Shown here piece by piece: positions 36,785-45,917 of a stretch of DNA of 64,000 bases (within the stretch, counting starts at the first letter, position 1; every line of letters starts with the position of its first letter). The translations under genes were made by a program, and so were the position numbers. The stretch comes from JAXGQD01 sp040766665 (lineage in GTDB: Bacteria; Bacillota; Clostridia; Saccharofermentanales; Fastidiosipilaceae): the NCBI GenBank assembly GCA_040766665.1, contig JAXGQD010000001.1, positions 62,001 to 126,000 of the forward strand. The letters run 5' to 3'. The notes under the pieces were generated by a model. It made no database searches. It was given only the letters and a program-made list of their open reading frames with translations, and was not told the origin of the DNA.

Positions 36785-37516
36785 TTACGCATGGAATCCT
36801 TCCCTTTGATGATGATTTTTGTAGGCCTTGGATGCTAAACGATCGGTCACGGCTTCGGCGGCAACCGGAATGGGGATCTGGTCGAGCCACTCAGCCGGTT
36901 CATACTGAGACGCAATAATCGTGGCCTTGTGATTATGTCTCCGGTCAATAATCCAGAGCAACTGCTCCGTATCGGCTTCGCTGATCGGAAACAAAAAGCC
37001 ACTCGTCGATAATGAGAAGGTCATACTTGATGAACTGTTTTTGCGCAGCCGCAGCAACGCTTCAGGCCCTTTTGACCTGGCCAGACTGAGTTCGTCAAAT
37101 AAATCGGACAAATGAATATACCGTGTGGAAAGCAAGCGCCGGCAGGCAGCCTGTCCGAAAGCCTGGGCCAGATACGATTTTCCAGCTCCGGTCGGACCGA
37201 CAATGATGACATTTTCAGCATGCGGAATATAGTTGCAGGATGCCAGCTCAAGAATGAGGTTGCGATCCAGATGCCGGTCCTGCAGATAGTTGATATCTTC
37301 AGCACAGGCTGACGAGTTCTGGAATTTGGCCGCATGAATAAGCCGTTGCAGACGATTATGCTGACGCCGGCTGAATTCCCGGTCGACCAGAAGACCCAGT
37401 CGTTCGCTAAAGCCCAGCTCCTGAAAAACAGATTCATTTTCCTGCTGCTGCAATGCATCGAGCATACCGTTCAATTTCATCTGTTTAAGTTTGTTGACGG
37501 TTTCATGATTCAACAT
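36785..37516 (-). pseudogene. istB: IS21 helper ATPase IstB with Walker B scrambled by two frameshifts
   Basis: DnaC-like AAA ATPase that works with IstA. The start was set at ATG 37516 (MLNHETVNKLKQMKLNGMLDALQQQ) behind GGAGGTGCCAGCC. Walker A is VIIVGPTGAGKSYLAQAFG. Where YDLLIIDEWLL (Walker B) is expected, the frame reads SSSSMTFSLSTSGFLF. One A is missing from an A-run and one T is added to a T-run about 50 bases later, so the frame is lost and then regained. The total length stays normal (243 residues) but the catalytic Asp is gone. Decay or homopolymer sequencing errors could explain it. Confidence 0.85.
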
Positions 37517-39063
37517 GGCTGGCACCTCCAAAATAGTCTGCACCACGCTGGAGATCCACGTCTGGCAGGTTTTTCAGATGCTTTTGTCTCTTTTTGTGGT
37601 TTGGGAACATCCATATTTTTATCAAGGATGCTCTTGAGCTGACGATAGGTCGGAGCGGACGTATGTGAGAGAATGACCTGACTGGCTTTCTCCAGTCGAT
37701 TCTGCGCTGTATGTGTCATGCAGATTCAAAACACCGAAGCACGATCGGTAGGCCTGTTGTTCAATAACCGCACGGTCAAAGATCGCGGCAATAACTTTTT
37801 TGTCGCTGGTCCGATTGTGTCAGCCCAAGCAAGAAACCGGTCCCGGTTCCAGTCTGCGAAGAAGAGCTTATCCGGCGGCATGTGCTCGACAATCGTTGCA
37901 TAATCGGACTGACCCCACAGCCTTCGATGTGACGCGATCCGCTGATGGTGATAGAATATTTCTATCGTCTGCTGAGTTGCCCGGACATCGATTTCTTCGC
38001 CCAGATACTCAAATGGGACAGAATAGTATTTACGCTGATAAGCAATATGGCAATTCGGCTGCACCTTGGCTTTACCCATTGAGCCAGTTCATAGGGGGAC
38101 GCGGGAAGCGGGAGCATATAGTCCTTTTCTTCGGCAAGATAGGATGACCATCGGCTCTCGTTTTTCCCTGTCAGGGGTGCTTCATTAACCTGATTCAAGG
38201 CGATCTGGACACGTTGCTGCAGATCCTGAAACGACAGGATTTGCACATTGCGCAGTTTGGCCATGATTTTTCGGGACGCAATCAGGACACTGTTTTCAAC
38301 CGAGGCCTTATCCTTTGGTTTTCTTACCCGTGCCGGTAAAATCACGGTTCCGTAGTGAGCGGCCATTTCCTGATAGGTGTGATTGAGTTCCGGTTCGTAA
38401 AATCCGGATTGCCTGACTCCGGTCTTCCAAGTTATCTGGGACCAGTGTTTTGGGAACACCTGCGAAATACTCGAAGGCATGAACATGGCCGGCGATCCAT
38501 GACGGCATCTTTTCATCCCGAAACGGCTGAGCGTAGATGAGCTGACTGCAGGGCAAAACAGCAACAAACAACGAGGCTTCTGCCAGTTTTCCCATTTCAG
38601 TGTCAAAAAATCCAAGCTTCGTGCCGGCCCAGTCGACCTCCATCGACAAAGCGGGTTTATGTTCCAGACGGATGGTGGCTTTGTGGACTCGGGCGAATTT
38701 GTGATAGTACTGTCGGAACTGTGTCTCCATGTAAAAACCGTTCACCGTTTTGTTGGCAGGCTTCGACATATTCCTCCCAGAGCAGCTTCAGCGTGACATG
38801 TGGTTTGGCCAGTTCCTGATGCACGTACTCATAATCCGGCATTCTGAATGTCACATCACGAGTCGAACTCGCTGTTTTATTCAGCTTTTCTGATAAGACG
38901 GCATTGTCAACAGATTCCAGATCGTCCAGGGTCAGCCATCCACTGGCTTTTACTTGTTGACAAGCAGCGCTACGGTATTTCTCGATACCTTGTAGGTTGC
39001 TGCTACTTGTCGCTGGCTGAGTCCGCTGTACACAGCCCTGATGATTGTTACGTAGTCGGTCAT
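37510..39063 (-). pseudogene. istA: IS21 transposase IstA, multiply frameshifted
   Basis: Begins at ATG 39063 (MTDYVTIIRAVYSGLSQRQVAATYKVSRNTVALLV) behind AGGAGGAAAGAGA. The family sequence then jumps frame at least four times. It continues as KASGWLTLDDLESVDNAVLS, then YHKFARVHKATIRLEHKPA with SMEVDWAGTKLGFFD (first catalytic Asp) and LVPDN (second). Next come YGTVILPARVRKPKDKASVENSV (with the catalytic Glu in VEN) and HIAYQRKYYSVPFEYLGEEID. All domains of a normal IstA are present in order, so only small indels separate it from a full gene. Confidence 0.88.
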
Positions 39064-39231
39064 TCTCTTTCCTCCTGAGATGAATTCTGCCCTGACGGCA
39101 GTAATTCAATTCTACAGAAGTATAGTGAGAATGGCTCTCGCTATCCGCGGCGGGTGGCTCTACAGTCGCGCGCTGACTGCTCTAAGCCTCCGCGCAGGTG
39201 GTTCTGATTCGCCGCGTTTCGCATGCAGTGC

Positions 39232-39408
39232 GTACAGCGCAAACGGCGTAGGAGAAGGATGATTTTCCCGCTGGATCGAGTGTGCACTTTTCGCTTCTTT
39301 CGATCGTAGGCGGCAAGATTTCCTCCACAAATCGGACAACTCAGAGGCTCCGTCCCCGAAATAACAAAAATTCCTTCTCCCGTTTTCTTGTAAAACTTGA
39401 TACAATAA
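39232..39408 (-). pseudogene. zinc-ribbon (DUF6431-like) transposon protein, 5' fragment
   Basis: Minus-strand frame reads FVISGTEPLSCPICGGNLAAYDRKKRKVHT and ends LLLRRLRCTHC at the IS21 junction. The CPIC...CTHC pairs form a zinc ribbon. It continues as KKLHTELPDF in the 36315-36642 fragment. No ATG was found in frame near its beginning, so the true start is unclear. Confidence 0.6.
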
Positions 39409-39427
39409 CCACGTTACAATGATTAAG

Positions 39428-39480
39428 AAAGCCTCGGGATGTCCTGCTGGTAACAGGACTACAACACCCGGGGCTTTCGC
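39428..39480. terminator. bidirectional terminator near the right end of the transposon
   Basis: AAGCCTCGGG pairs with CCCGGGGCTT, with an inner GTCCTG/CAGGAC stem, and T-rich sequence lies on the plus side. It would stop transcripts crossing the transposon border. Apart from this and the inverted end, nothing is seen in 39409-39571. Confidence 0.65.
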
Positions 39481-39576
39481 CTTTCTGTTAGAATGTCATT
39501 GACAAGAATATCCGGCTAACGACAGACAGGCAATTCCGTCAGCACAGAGATACAGTCCGTCGGCACAAGCACCACG

Positions 39577-40523
39577 AGCTTTTTGAGCGATATCAGCGGT
39601 CTGAACAAGCCCTTGTCTTGGCCATGATGGAGATGGTACTCCAAGGTGTCTCGACACGAAAAGTCACTCAAATCACGCAGGAGCTTTGTGGAACCCGTTT
39701 TTCTAAATCAACGGTTTCCGAGCTCTGCAAAGGGTTGGATGAGGCGGTCCAAGCCTTCCGGAATCGTCCGCTCGAAAAGCGTTATCCCTTCATCATGGTG
39801 GATGCCATGTACCTCAAAGTCCGTGAAGATGGCCGAGTCCAAAGTAAAGCCTTGATGATGGCTATAGGCGTCAATGAAGAAGGCTATCGTGAAGTATTAG
39901 GATTTGACCTTTGGGATACCGAGACGGAGCTTGGTTGGAAAGGTTTCTTTGAATGTTTGGTCGATCGCGGGTTACATCAAGTAGAATACGTCATCAGTGA
40001 CAGCCATAAAGGCTTAGTCCGTGCGTTGGAGCAAGTCTTTGTCGGAGCCACATGGCAGCGCTGTCAGGTGCACTTCATGCGTAATATCATGGAAGTCTGC
40101 CCGGCAAAACAAAAACCTCAGCTCAAAGAGGATCTACGAGAGCTTTGGAGCAGCAAGGATCAAGATACCGCAAGAGAACATTTAAATCGCATCTTAGAGA
40201 CGTATAACGAGCAAGCACCTCGGTCGATGAGAACGCTCGAAGAAGGATTTGAGGATGCGACAGCGGTTTTAAACTTGCCGTCCAAATATCGCCGTCGACT
40301 TCGAACCACCAACGCCTTGGAGCGCTTGAATCAAGAGATTCGGCGGCGGGAACGAGTCATCCGGATTTTCCCCAACCGGGAATCAGTGATCCGGCTTCTC
40401 GGAGCACTGCTTTGTGAACAGAGTGAGCGTTGGTTGAGCGGTCGTAAATGGTTAGACATGGCGGAGTATGATCAACAGGAACCATTACCGCAACAGCCGG
40501 TTGCCGTGAAAGAAGCTGCTTGA
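39577..40523 (+). pseudogene. IS256-family transposase, C-terminal fragment
   Basis: Continues the frame of 33774-34041 exactly. After removing the insertion and one CCACG copy, it reads SHELFERYQRSEQALVLAMMEM. It holds all three catalytic residues: FIMVDAMYLKV (Asp), YVISDSHKGLVRAL (Asp) and TTNALERLNQEIRRRERVIRIFPN (Glu). The 301-residue frame from TTG 39618 is open but lacks the DNA-binding N-terminus. It is intact enough that precise excision of the transposon would give a full transposase. Confidence 0.92.
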
Positions 40524-40711
40524 TAAGTGATCAAGCGTAACCGTTGGATTCACTGTCTTACATGAGCCGAAGGGAATTTACACCACTTATTGGACTTGAC
40601 TCAAGGAGGCTGCTAACTACTAATTGTTTAAGAATAATAACAAGAACATTGACATATAATGTGGTGCTATTTAGCATTAGATAAAACAGTTTATTAAAGA
40701 GTATTGTAGTA

Positions 40712-41830
40712 ATGAATAAGAAAAAGGCAGTTATGGGGAAAAAGCAGTTTAATAAAAACCTGATTGTACAATTCATAGCTGAAAAAGGTATGGCGTCTAA
40801 GCTAGATATTGCGCAAAGGTTTGGCTTGAGCATGCCAACCGTTCTGCAAAAAGTTAAAGAATTGACAGATGAAGGATTTATTACGGAATCAGGCGAGTTC
40901 CAGTCTAATGGAGGTAGAAAAGCTCGGGCTTTATCTGTCGTTCAGGATCGTTACTACATTGTTGGTGTCAACATTTCTAAAAACCATTTAGAGCTTGTGT
41001 TAATCGGTTTTAATGGTGCAATAGTAAACAAAATACGAGAGCGCCTAACGTTTGAAGACACTTTTATTTACTGTGAAACTGTTGTAAAACAAATTCATAC
41101 GTTCATTGATACTCAAATAAGTGAAATCGATAAATTAATTGGAATAGGCTTTTCTATTCCGGGTATTATTGATCGTGAAAAGGAATTACAGATTAAATCA
41201 CACGCTCTTGATTTAACAAATTTTAGTTTAAAACGCTTTAGCAGCCTGATTAAGTATCCTGTTAAAGTGTTTTTTGATAACGATGCAAACTGTGCAGCGA
41301 GTTCCGAATTCTTTAATAGATCTGGTACGTACGTCTACATTTCATTAAACAATACTCTTGGTGGAGCATTTATTATCGATAACAAGATTTACGAAGGTAA
41401 TAATCATAAGAGTTCGGAATTCGGTCACGTTATTTTAGTACCAAATGGTAAACCATGCTATTGCGGCAAAAAGGGATGTATTGACAGTTATTGCTCCGCA
41501 AGTCAGTTATCTTCTGATAATTTAGAAGGCTTTTTTGAGAAAATAGAAAATGAAAACAAAGACTCAGTAAGAATCTGGGATGAGTATAAAGAGAATTTAG
41601 CTCTTGTTATTTCAAATATAAGAACAATATTTGACTCGGATATCGTTCTAGGTGGTTACGTTGGTGGATATTTAAGAGATTTCTTGAATGAACTAGCAAA
41701 TTCATCGATGAGATACAACAATTTTGACTACGATGCATCTTTTTTACATTGTAGTAAATATACTTGGGAAGCATCGGCTTATGGTTCAGCAATCATCACA
41801 TTAAGATCATTTTATGAGAACTGGAAATAG
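40712..41830 (+). CDS. ROK-family transcriptional regulator
   Basis: Sugar-responsive repressor of the NagC/XylR type, 372 residues. An N-terminal winged helix-turn-helix (NLIVQFIAEKGMASKLDIAQRFGLSMPTVLQKVKELTDEGF) is followed by a ROK kinase-like domain with IGIGFSIPGIID, VKVFFDNDANCAASSEF, GHVILVPNGKPCYCGKKGCIDSYCS (zinc-binding Cys and His) and DSDIVLGGYVGGY. It is as AT-rich as the kinase/ABC/MttB operon and lies just beyond the nested insertion. It may once have been next to that operon and help regulate it; this is inference. Confidence 0.9.
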   Translation: MNKKKAVMGKKQFNKNLIVQFIAEKGMASKLDIAQRFGLSMPTVLQKVKELTDEGFITESGEFQSNGGRKARALSVVQDRYYIVGVNISKNHLELVLIGFNGAIVNKIRERLTFEDTFIYCETVVKQIHTFIDTQISEIDKLIGIGFSIPGIIDREKELQIKSHALDLTNFSLKRFSSLIKYPVKVFFDNDANCAASSEFFNRSGTYVYISLNNTLGGAFIIDNKIYEGNNHKSSEFGHVILVPNGKPCYCGKKGCIDSYCSASQLSSDNLEGFFEKIENENKDSVRIWDEYKENLALVISNIRTIFDSDIVLGGYVGGYLRDFLNELANSSMRYNNFDYDASFLHCSKYTWEASAYGSAIITLRSFYENWK

Positions 41831-41880
41831 AGTAATATGATTTGAAATTATTAGCTTTCTTTTAGTAGTAACAATTATTA

Positions 41881-41917
41881 AATACACTGCCAAACCATAG
41901 GGCAGTGTATTTTTACT
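41881..41917 (+). terminator. terminator of the ROK regulator gene
   Basis: AATACACTGCC (41881-41891) pairs with GGGCAGTGTATT (from 41900), followed by TTTACTTTT. It is 50 bases after the stop codon and marks the right border of the AT-rich stretch. Confidence 0.85.
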
Positions 41918-42020
41918 TTTATCATGTTCTGCCCCGCACTTTCATTACGTTTTTATTTCAGTTTCAATATCAGCCTTTGGAGGCTTGATTCTATAGCCCT
42001 GTTTGATAGAATAAACAAAC

Positions 42021-42067
42021 CACAACATCTAGATAAGTAAACCCTTTATAAACACAAGATATTGATA
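42021..42067. promoter_or_regulatory. candidate NrdR boxes upstream of nrdAB
   Basis: Two related 15-mers, CACAACATCTAGATA (42021-42035) and CACAAGATATTGATA (42053-42067), are 32 bp apart, three helical turns, the spacing usual for NrdR box pairs. The second differs at one position from CACAAGATATAGATA upstream of nrdD (53535-53549). They lie about 100-145 bp before the nrdA start, in a 333-bp gap that otherwise holds only the ROK terminator. Confidence 0.6.
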
Positions 42068-42163
42068 TTTCCCAAGCGAATTTCAATTTTTCGAAACACT
42101 TTATCTTGGGGAAAAACTGCGCTTTTCTAAGATGTCATGACAAAAATAAATAGGGGAAGAGCT

Positions 42164-44695
42164 ATGAATATTGAAAAAAGAAACGGGCAAAGCGAAGTCT
42201 ACGATGCCACTAAAATCACCCTGGCGATGAAAAAAGCATTTGTCGCCACGAATGAAAACGTGGACGACGAGACACTAGCCAAACTGACTGCAGAAGTGGA
42301 AGCCCGCATCAAAGAAGATCCAGAATCGCGCAGCGGCCTGAAAGTAGAACGCGTGCAGGACATCGTCGAAGAAGTATTGATGTCCAATGCTTACTATAAA
42401 GTTGTAAAGAATTACATTCTCTATCGCTCACAGCGGGCAGCCAGAAGACTTTTGCGCAGTAGCATTGAGCGTATGCTCACCGTACCTGGCCTTTCCGAAA
42501 AGCTCGAGGAGATTCAGGAAGACTTTCCCCAAAGTGCTTACAGCCTTGAATTCCTGCTTTCCAAATTTGAAGCATTTCACAAAGTCGGTCAAACGGACGA
42601 GGAGTCCATGAACATGCTAATCAAAGCTGCAGCCGAGTTGACCACACAAGAAGCCCCGCGCTGGGAGTTTATTGCCAGCCGCTTGGCGGTGCTCAACTAT
42701 CAGAACAAAATCAAGCAGCGCTGCGAGGAATTTGGGATACATAATTTTACCGAAAAAGTAGCCTATCTGGAAAAAGAAGGGCTCTACGGCAAATACATTC
42801 GTGAGAATTACAGTGATGCGGAATTAATGGAAGCCGTGGCTTTTATCGACGACAAGCGCGATGATCTCTTCACCTTTTCCGGCTTTGACCTTGTTTCCAA
42901 ACGCTACGTCATTTCAGATCACATGCATCGTGCCTTTGAGACCCCACAGGAAATGTTCCTGGGCATCTCGTTGCATCTAGCCATGAAAGAAAAAGGCGAG
43001 TTGCGCATGAGCTGGGTGAAACGCTTTTACGACATTCTCAGCAAACTGCAAGTGACCATGGCAACCCCTACCCTGTCCAATGCCCGCAAACCTTACCACC
43101 AGTTGAGCTCCTGCTTTATTGACACTGTTCCTGACTCACTGGACGGTATCTATCGCAGCATCACCAACTTTTCGCAAGTGTCGAAATTCGGTGGCGGGAT
43201 GGGCCTTTACTTTGGCAAAGTCCGCGCCATCGGTTCCTCGATTCGTGGCTTCCAAGGCGTGGCCGGAGGCGTTATCCGCTGGATTAAATTAGCTAATGAT
43301 ACGGCTGTGGCCGTCGACCAGCTGGGTATGCGTCAAGGTTCCGTCGCTGTCTACCTCGATGTCTGGCACCGTGACCTACCGGAGTTCCTGCAACTGCGCA
43401 CCAACAACGGTGATGACCGCATGAAAGCGCACGACGTCTTCCCGGCGGTGTGTTACCCCGACTATTTCTGGGAACAAGTCCGTGATAATATGGAGGGCAA
43501 CTGGTACCTCATCGACCCGCACGAAATTCGCACCATCAAAGGCTACAACCTCGAAGACAGCTACGGAGAGGAATGGACCACGAAGTATCTTGACTGCGTC
43601 AACGATGCCCGCATCAACAAACGCGTCATCCCGGTAAAGGACTTGGTGCGTCTGGTCCTGAAGTCAGCCGTAGAAACCGGTACCCCCTTCGTGTTCAACC
43701 GTGACCACGTCAACCGCATGAACCCCAACCCCCATAAAGGCATGATCTATTGCTCCAACCTCTGCACCGAAATCGCCCAAAACATGTCTGAAATCGAGCG
43801 CGTCTCGATGGAAATCAAAGACGAAAACGGCGATACGGTGATTGTCGAAACCACAAAACCCGGTGACTTCGTTGTCTGCAACCTGGCTTCACTGGTACTG
43901 GGACATATCGATGTCGAAAATCAAGACGAATTAAAGGACATTGTGCGTACCGTCGTTCGTGCTCTTGATAACGTCATTGACCTCAATTTCTACCCCACCC
44001 CTTATGCGCAACACACTAATCAGCGTTACCGCTCCCTGGGTTTGGGCATTTCGGGCTATCATCACATGTTGGCCAAAGCCGGCATCCGTTGGGAAAGCGA
44101 AGAGCACCTGGCTTACGTTGACCGCATCTTTGAGAACATCAATTTTGCCGCTGTCGAAGCCTCAGCCGACCTCGCTGCCGAAAAAGGCTCCTACGCCCAC
44201 TTTGAAGGATCCGATTGGCAAAACGGAGACTACTTCCGTAAACGTGACTACGTCAGCGAGCGTTGGACCAATCTGGCGGCCAAAATCCAAGCGAGCGGCA
44301 TGCGCAACGCCTACCTTATAGCCATCGCCCCGACCTCCTCTACCTCCATTATTGCAGGGACAACAGCCGGTCTGGACCCCGTCATGAAGCGTTACTTCCT
44401 CGAAGAGAAGAAGGGCGCCATTGTGCCGCGCGTTGCTCCTGACCTCAACCGCGAAACCTTCTGGCTATACAAGCAAGCCCATCACGTGGATCAGTCCTGG
44501 TCGGTCCGTGCCGGCGGCATCCGTCAGCGCCACGTGGATCAAGCGCAGTCTTTGAACCTCTATGTGACACAAGACCTCTCATTCCGCCAGATTTTAGGGT
44601 ATTATTTATTGGCATGGGAGTGCGGTGTAAAAACCATTTATTATTGCCGTTCACTGGCTTTAGAAGTAGAAGAGTGCGAGAGCTGCTCTGCATAA
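42164..44695 (+). CDS. nrdA: class I ribonucleotide reductase, large subunit NrdA
   Basis: Reduces ribonucleoside diphosphates to deoxy forms, using a radical supplied by NrdB. The start was set at ATG 42164 (MNIEKRNGQSEVYDATKIT), behind GGGGAAGAGCT, which gives 843 residues. An N-terminal ATP-cone (about 1-90) suggests dATP feedback control. Active-site segments are LSSCFIDTVPDSLDGIY, GGGMGLYFGKVRAIGS, NLCTEI with the catalytic Cys, and the PTSSTSIIAGTTAGLDPV loop. It ends in EECESCSA, with the Cys pair re-reduced by thioredoxin or glutaredoxin. Confidence 0.96.
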   Translation: MNIEKRNGQSEVYDATKITLAMKKAFVATNENVDDETLAKLTAEVEARIKEDPESRSGLKVERVQDIVEEVLMSNAYYKVVKNYILYRSQRAARRLLRSSIERMLTVPGLSEKLEEIQEDFPQSAYSLEFLLSKFEAFHKVGQTDEESMNMLIKAAAELTTQEAPRWEFIASRLAVLNYQNKIKQRCEEFGIHNFTEKVAYLEKEGLYGKYIRENYSDAELMEAVAFIDDKRDDLFTFSGFDLVSKRYVISDHMHRAFETPQEMFLGISLHLAMKEKGELRMSWVKRFYDILSKLQVTMATPTLSNARKPYHQLSSCFIDTVPDSLDGIYRSITNFSQVSKFGGGMGLYFGKVRAIGSSIRGFQGVAGGVIRWIKLANDTAVAVDQLGMRQGSVAVYLDVWHRDLPEFLQLRTNNGDDRMKAHDVFPAVCYPDYFWEQVRDNMEGNWYLIDPHEIRTIKGYNLEDSYGEEWTTKYLDCVNDARINKRVIPVKDLVRLVLKSAVETGTPFVFNRDHVNRMNPNPHKGMIYCSNLCTEIAQNMSEIERVSMEIKDENGDTVIVETTKPGDFVVCNLASLVLGHIDVENQDELKDIVRTVVRALDNVIDLNFYPTPYAQHTNQRYRSLGLGISGYHHMLAKAGIRWESEEHLAYVDRIFENINFAAVEASADLAAEKGSYAHFEGSDWQNGDYFRKRDYVSERWTNLAAKIQASGMRNAYLIAIAPTSSTSIIAGTTAGLDPVMKRYFLEEKKGAIVPRVAPDLNRETFWLYKQAHHVDQSWSVRAGGIRQRHVDQAQSLNLYVTQDLSFRQILGYYLLAWECGVKTIYYCRSLALEVEECESCSA

Positions 44696-44738
44696 AAGCA
44701 AGGTAAGTATCAAGGATAAAAGGAAGAGAAACAGAAGT

Positions 44739-45779
44739 ATGGAACTGAAAGCAAAAATTCTATTTAACCCGCAAGGCGATATCGAGCTGAGCAAAAGAAA
44801 AATGGTAGGCGGTAACCCGACCAACCTGAACGATTTCAATAACCTGCGCTACAGCTGGACCAGCGACTGGTATCGCCAGGCTATGAACAATTTCTGGATT
44901 CCCGAAGAAATTAACATGAATTCGGACGTGCAGAATTATCGGGTTTTGCCGGAAGCTGAACGTGTCGCCTACGACAAAATTTTGTCCTTCCTGATTTTTC
45001 TGGATAGCATCCAGACTGCGAACCTGCCCTATCTCGGCCAGTTTGTGACCGCGAATGAAGTCAATCTTTGCCTAAACATCCAGACTTACCAAGAAGCCAT
45101 CCACAGCCAGTCTTATTCCTACATGTTGGACACCATTTGTTCGCCGAATGAGCGCACTGATATTCTTTATCAGTGGCGCGATGACGAGCACCTGCTGCGT
45201 CGAAACAGCTTCATCGGAAACCTCTACCAGGAGTTCCAAACGAAGCATGATATCCAGACCTTCACCAAGGTCTTGATGGCGAACTACATCCTTGAAGGCG
45301 TTTACTTCTATTCTGGTTTTATGTTCTTTTATAACCTTGCACGTAATGGCAAAATGCCCGGCTCGGTCCAAGAAATCCGCTACATCAACCGCGACGAAAA
45401 CACCCACCTTTGGCTCTTCCGCAGCATCCTTCAAGAACTGCGCAAGGAACAGCCCGAGCTCTTCAACGATGATTTGGTGGAGCTGTACCGTGGCATGATT
45501 CGCGAAGGTGTCGAGCAGGAAATCGCCTGGGGTCATTACGTTATTGGTGATAATATCCAGGGCTTGAACAAGCAGATGGTGACGGATTACATCCAGTATC
45601 TGGGTAACCTGCGTTGTCAGAACTTGGGCTTTGCGCCGCTTTTTGCCGAGAATCAGAAAGAACCGGCCTCGATGTCCTGGATCAGCCAGTACAGCGATGC
45701 AAACCTCATAAAGACCGACTTCTTTGAAGCGAAATCAACCGCATACGCCAAATCGACAGCGATGGTCGACGACCTTTGA
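44739..45779 (+). CDS. nrdB: class I ribonucleotide reductase, small subunit NrdB
   Basis: Ferritin-like radical-generating subunit, 346 residues. Metal ligands are visible in LIFLDSIQTANLP (Asp), QTYQEAIHSQSYSYML (Glu and His) and RDENTHLWLFRSIL (Glu and His). The radical Tyr is present at the expected place, four residues after the His (IHSQSY), so it is a normal tyrosyl-radical class Ia type. The C-terminal tail (TAMVDDL) would dock on NrdA. It starts 43 bases after nrdA, behind AAGGAAGAGAAACAGAAGT. Confidence 0.95.
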   Translation: MELKAKILFNPQGDIELSKRKMVGGNPTNLNDFNNLRYSWTSDWYRQAMNNFWIPEEINMNSDVQNYRVLPEAERVAYDKILSFLIFLDSIQTANLPYLGQFVTANEVNLCLNIQTYQEAIHSQSYSYMLDTICSPNERTDILYQWRDDEHLLRRNSFIGNLYQEFQTKHDIQTFTKVLMANYILEGVYFYSGFMFFYNLARNGKMPGSVQEIRYINRDENTHLWLFRSILQELRKEQPELFNDDLVELYRGMIREGVEQEIAWGHYVIGDNIQGLNKQMVTDYIQYLGNLRCQNLGFAPLFAENQKEPASMSWISQYSDANLIKTDFFEAKSTAYAKSTAMVDDL

Positions 45780-45802
45780 GATAAGGAAAAACTGTAAGAT
45801 AG

Positions 45803-45834
45803 AGCGGAGTTAGCCATAAGCCAGCTCCGCTTTT
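45803..45834 (+). terminator. terminator of nrdAB
   Basis: AGCGGAG (45803-45809) pairs with CTCCGCT (45825-45831), followed by TTT. It is 24 bases after the nrdB stop codon. Confidence 0.75.
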
Positions 45835-45917
45835 GCATTCTCGATGGCCTGTCGTAAAATAGAGATAGAAAAGAAATACAGTCCGGCGACAGCACGGCGC
45901 TGAGAAGGAGACTCAAG

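Larger units (their letters stand above)
36643..39224. mobile_element. IS21-family element nested in the transposon
   Basis: Carries istA and istB on the minus strand. The flanks show a 7-bp direct repeat GCAGTGC (36636-36642 and 39225-39231), a fitting IS21-type target duplication, where it breaks the zinc-ribbon gene. The ends share long imperfect inverted blocks (ACCTGCGCGG, TTAGAGC and GAGCCACC appear in order at both ends), but the exact tips are uncertain. Confidence 0.8.
34042..39571. mobile_element. Tn552/Tn5090-like transposon inserted in the IS256 transposase
   Basis: Perfect 17-bp inverted ends: TGCTTGTGCCGACGGAC at 34042-34058 and its reverse complement at 39555-39571. The insertion is flanked by the 5-bp direct repeat CCACG (34037-34041 and 39572-39576). 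TG...CA ends and a 5-bp duplication fit the transposons that move with a Mu/TniA-type transposase plus an AAA ATPase. On its minus strand it carries a zinc-ribbon protein gene (split), an rve transposase (frameshifted) and an ExeA/TniB-like ATPase. An IS21-type element sits inside it. Confidence 0.9.
33656..40600 (+). mobile_element. IS256-family element split by a nested transposon
   Basis: The left end is near 33656 (GATAAAGTCCATATAATGGT) and the right end near 40600, where the minus strand reads GTCAAGTCCAATAAGTGGTG; these are imperfect IS256-type inverted repeats. Its transposase is cut in two by a 5.5-kb insertion at 34042-39571 and would be about 404 residues if rejoined. No convincing 8-9 bp target duplication was found around the ends. 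It lies between the MttB gene and a ROK regulator, in an AT-rich area. Confidence 0.88.

Noticed and set aside
33640..40610. Target-site duplication around the outer IS256 element
   Set aside because: The bases just outside the two ends (TATTTAGC on the left, TCAAGGAG on the right) do not match.
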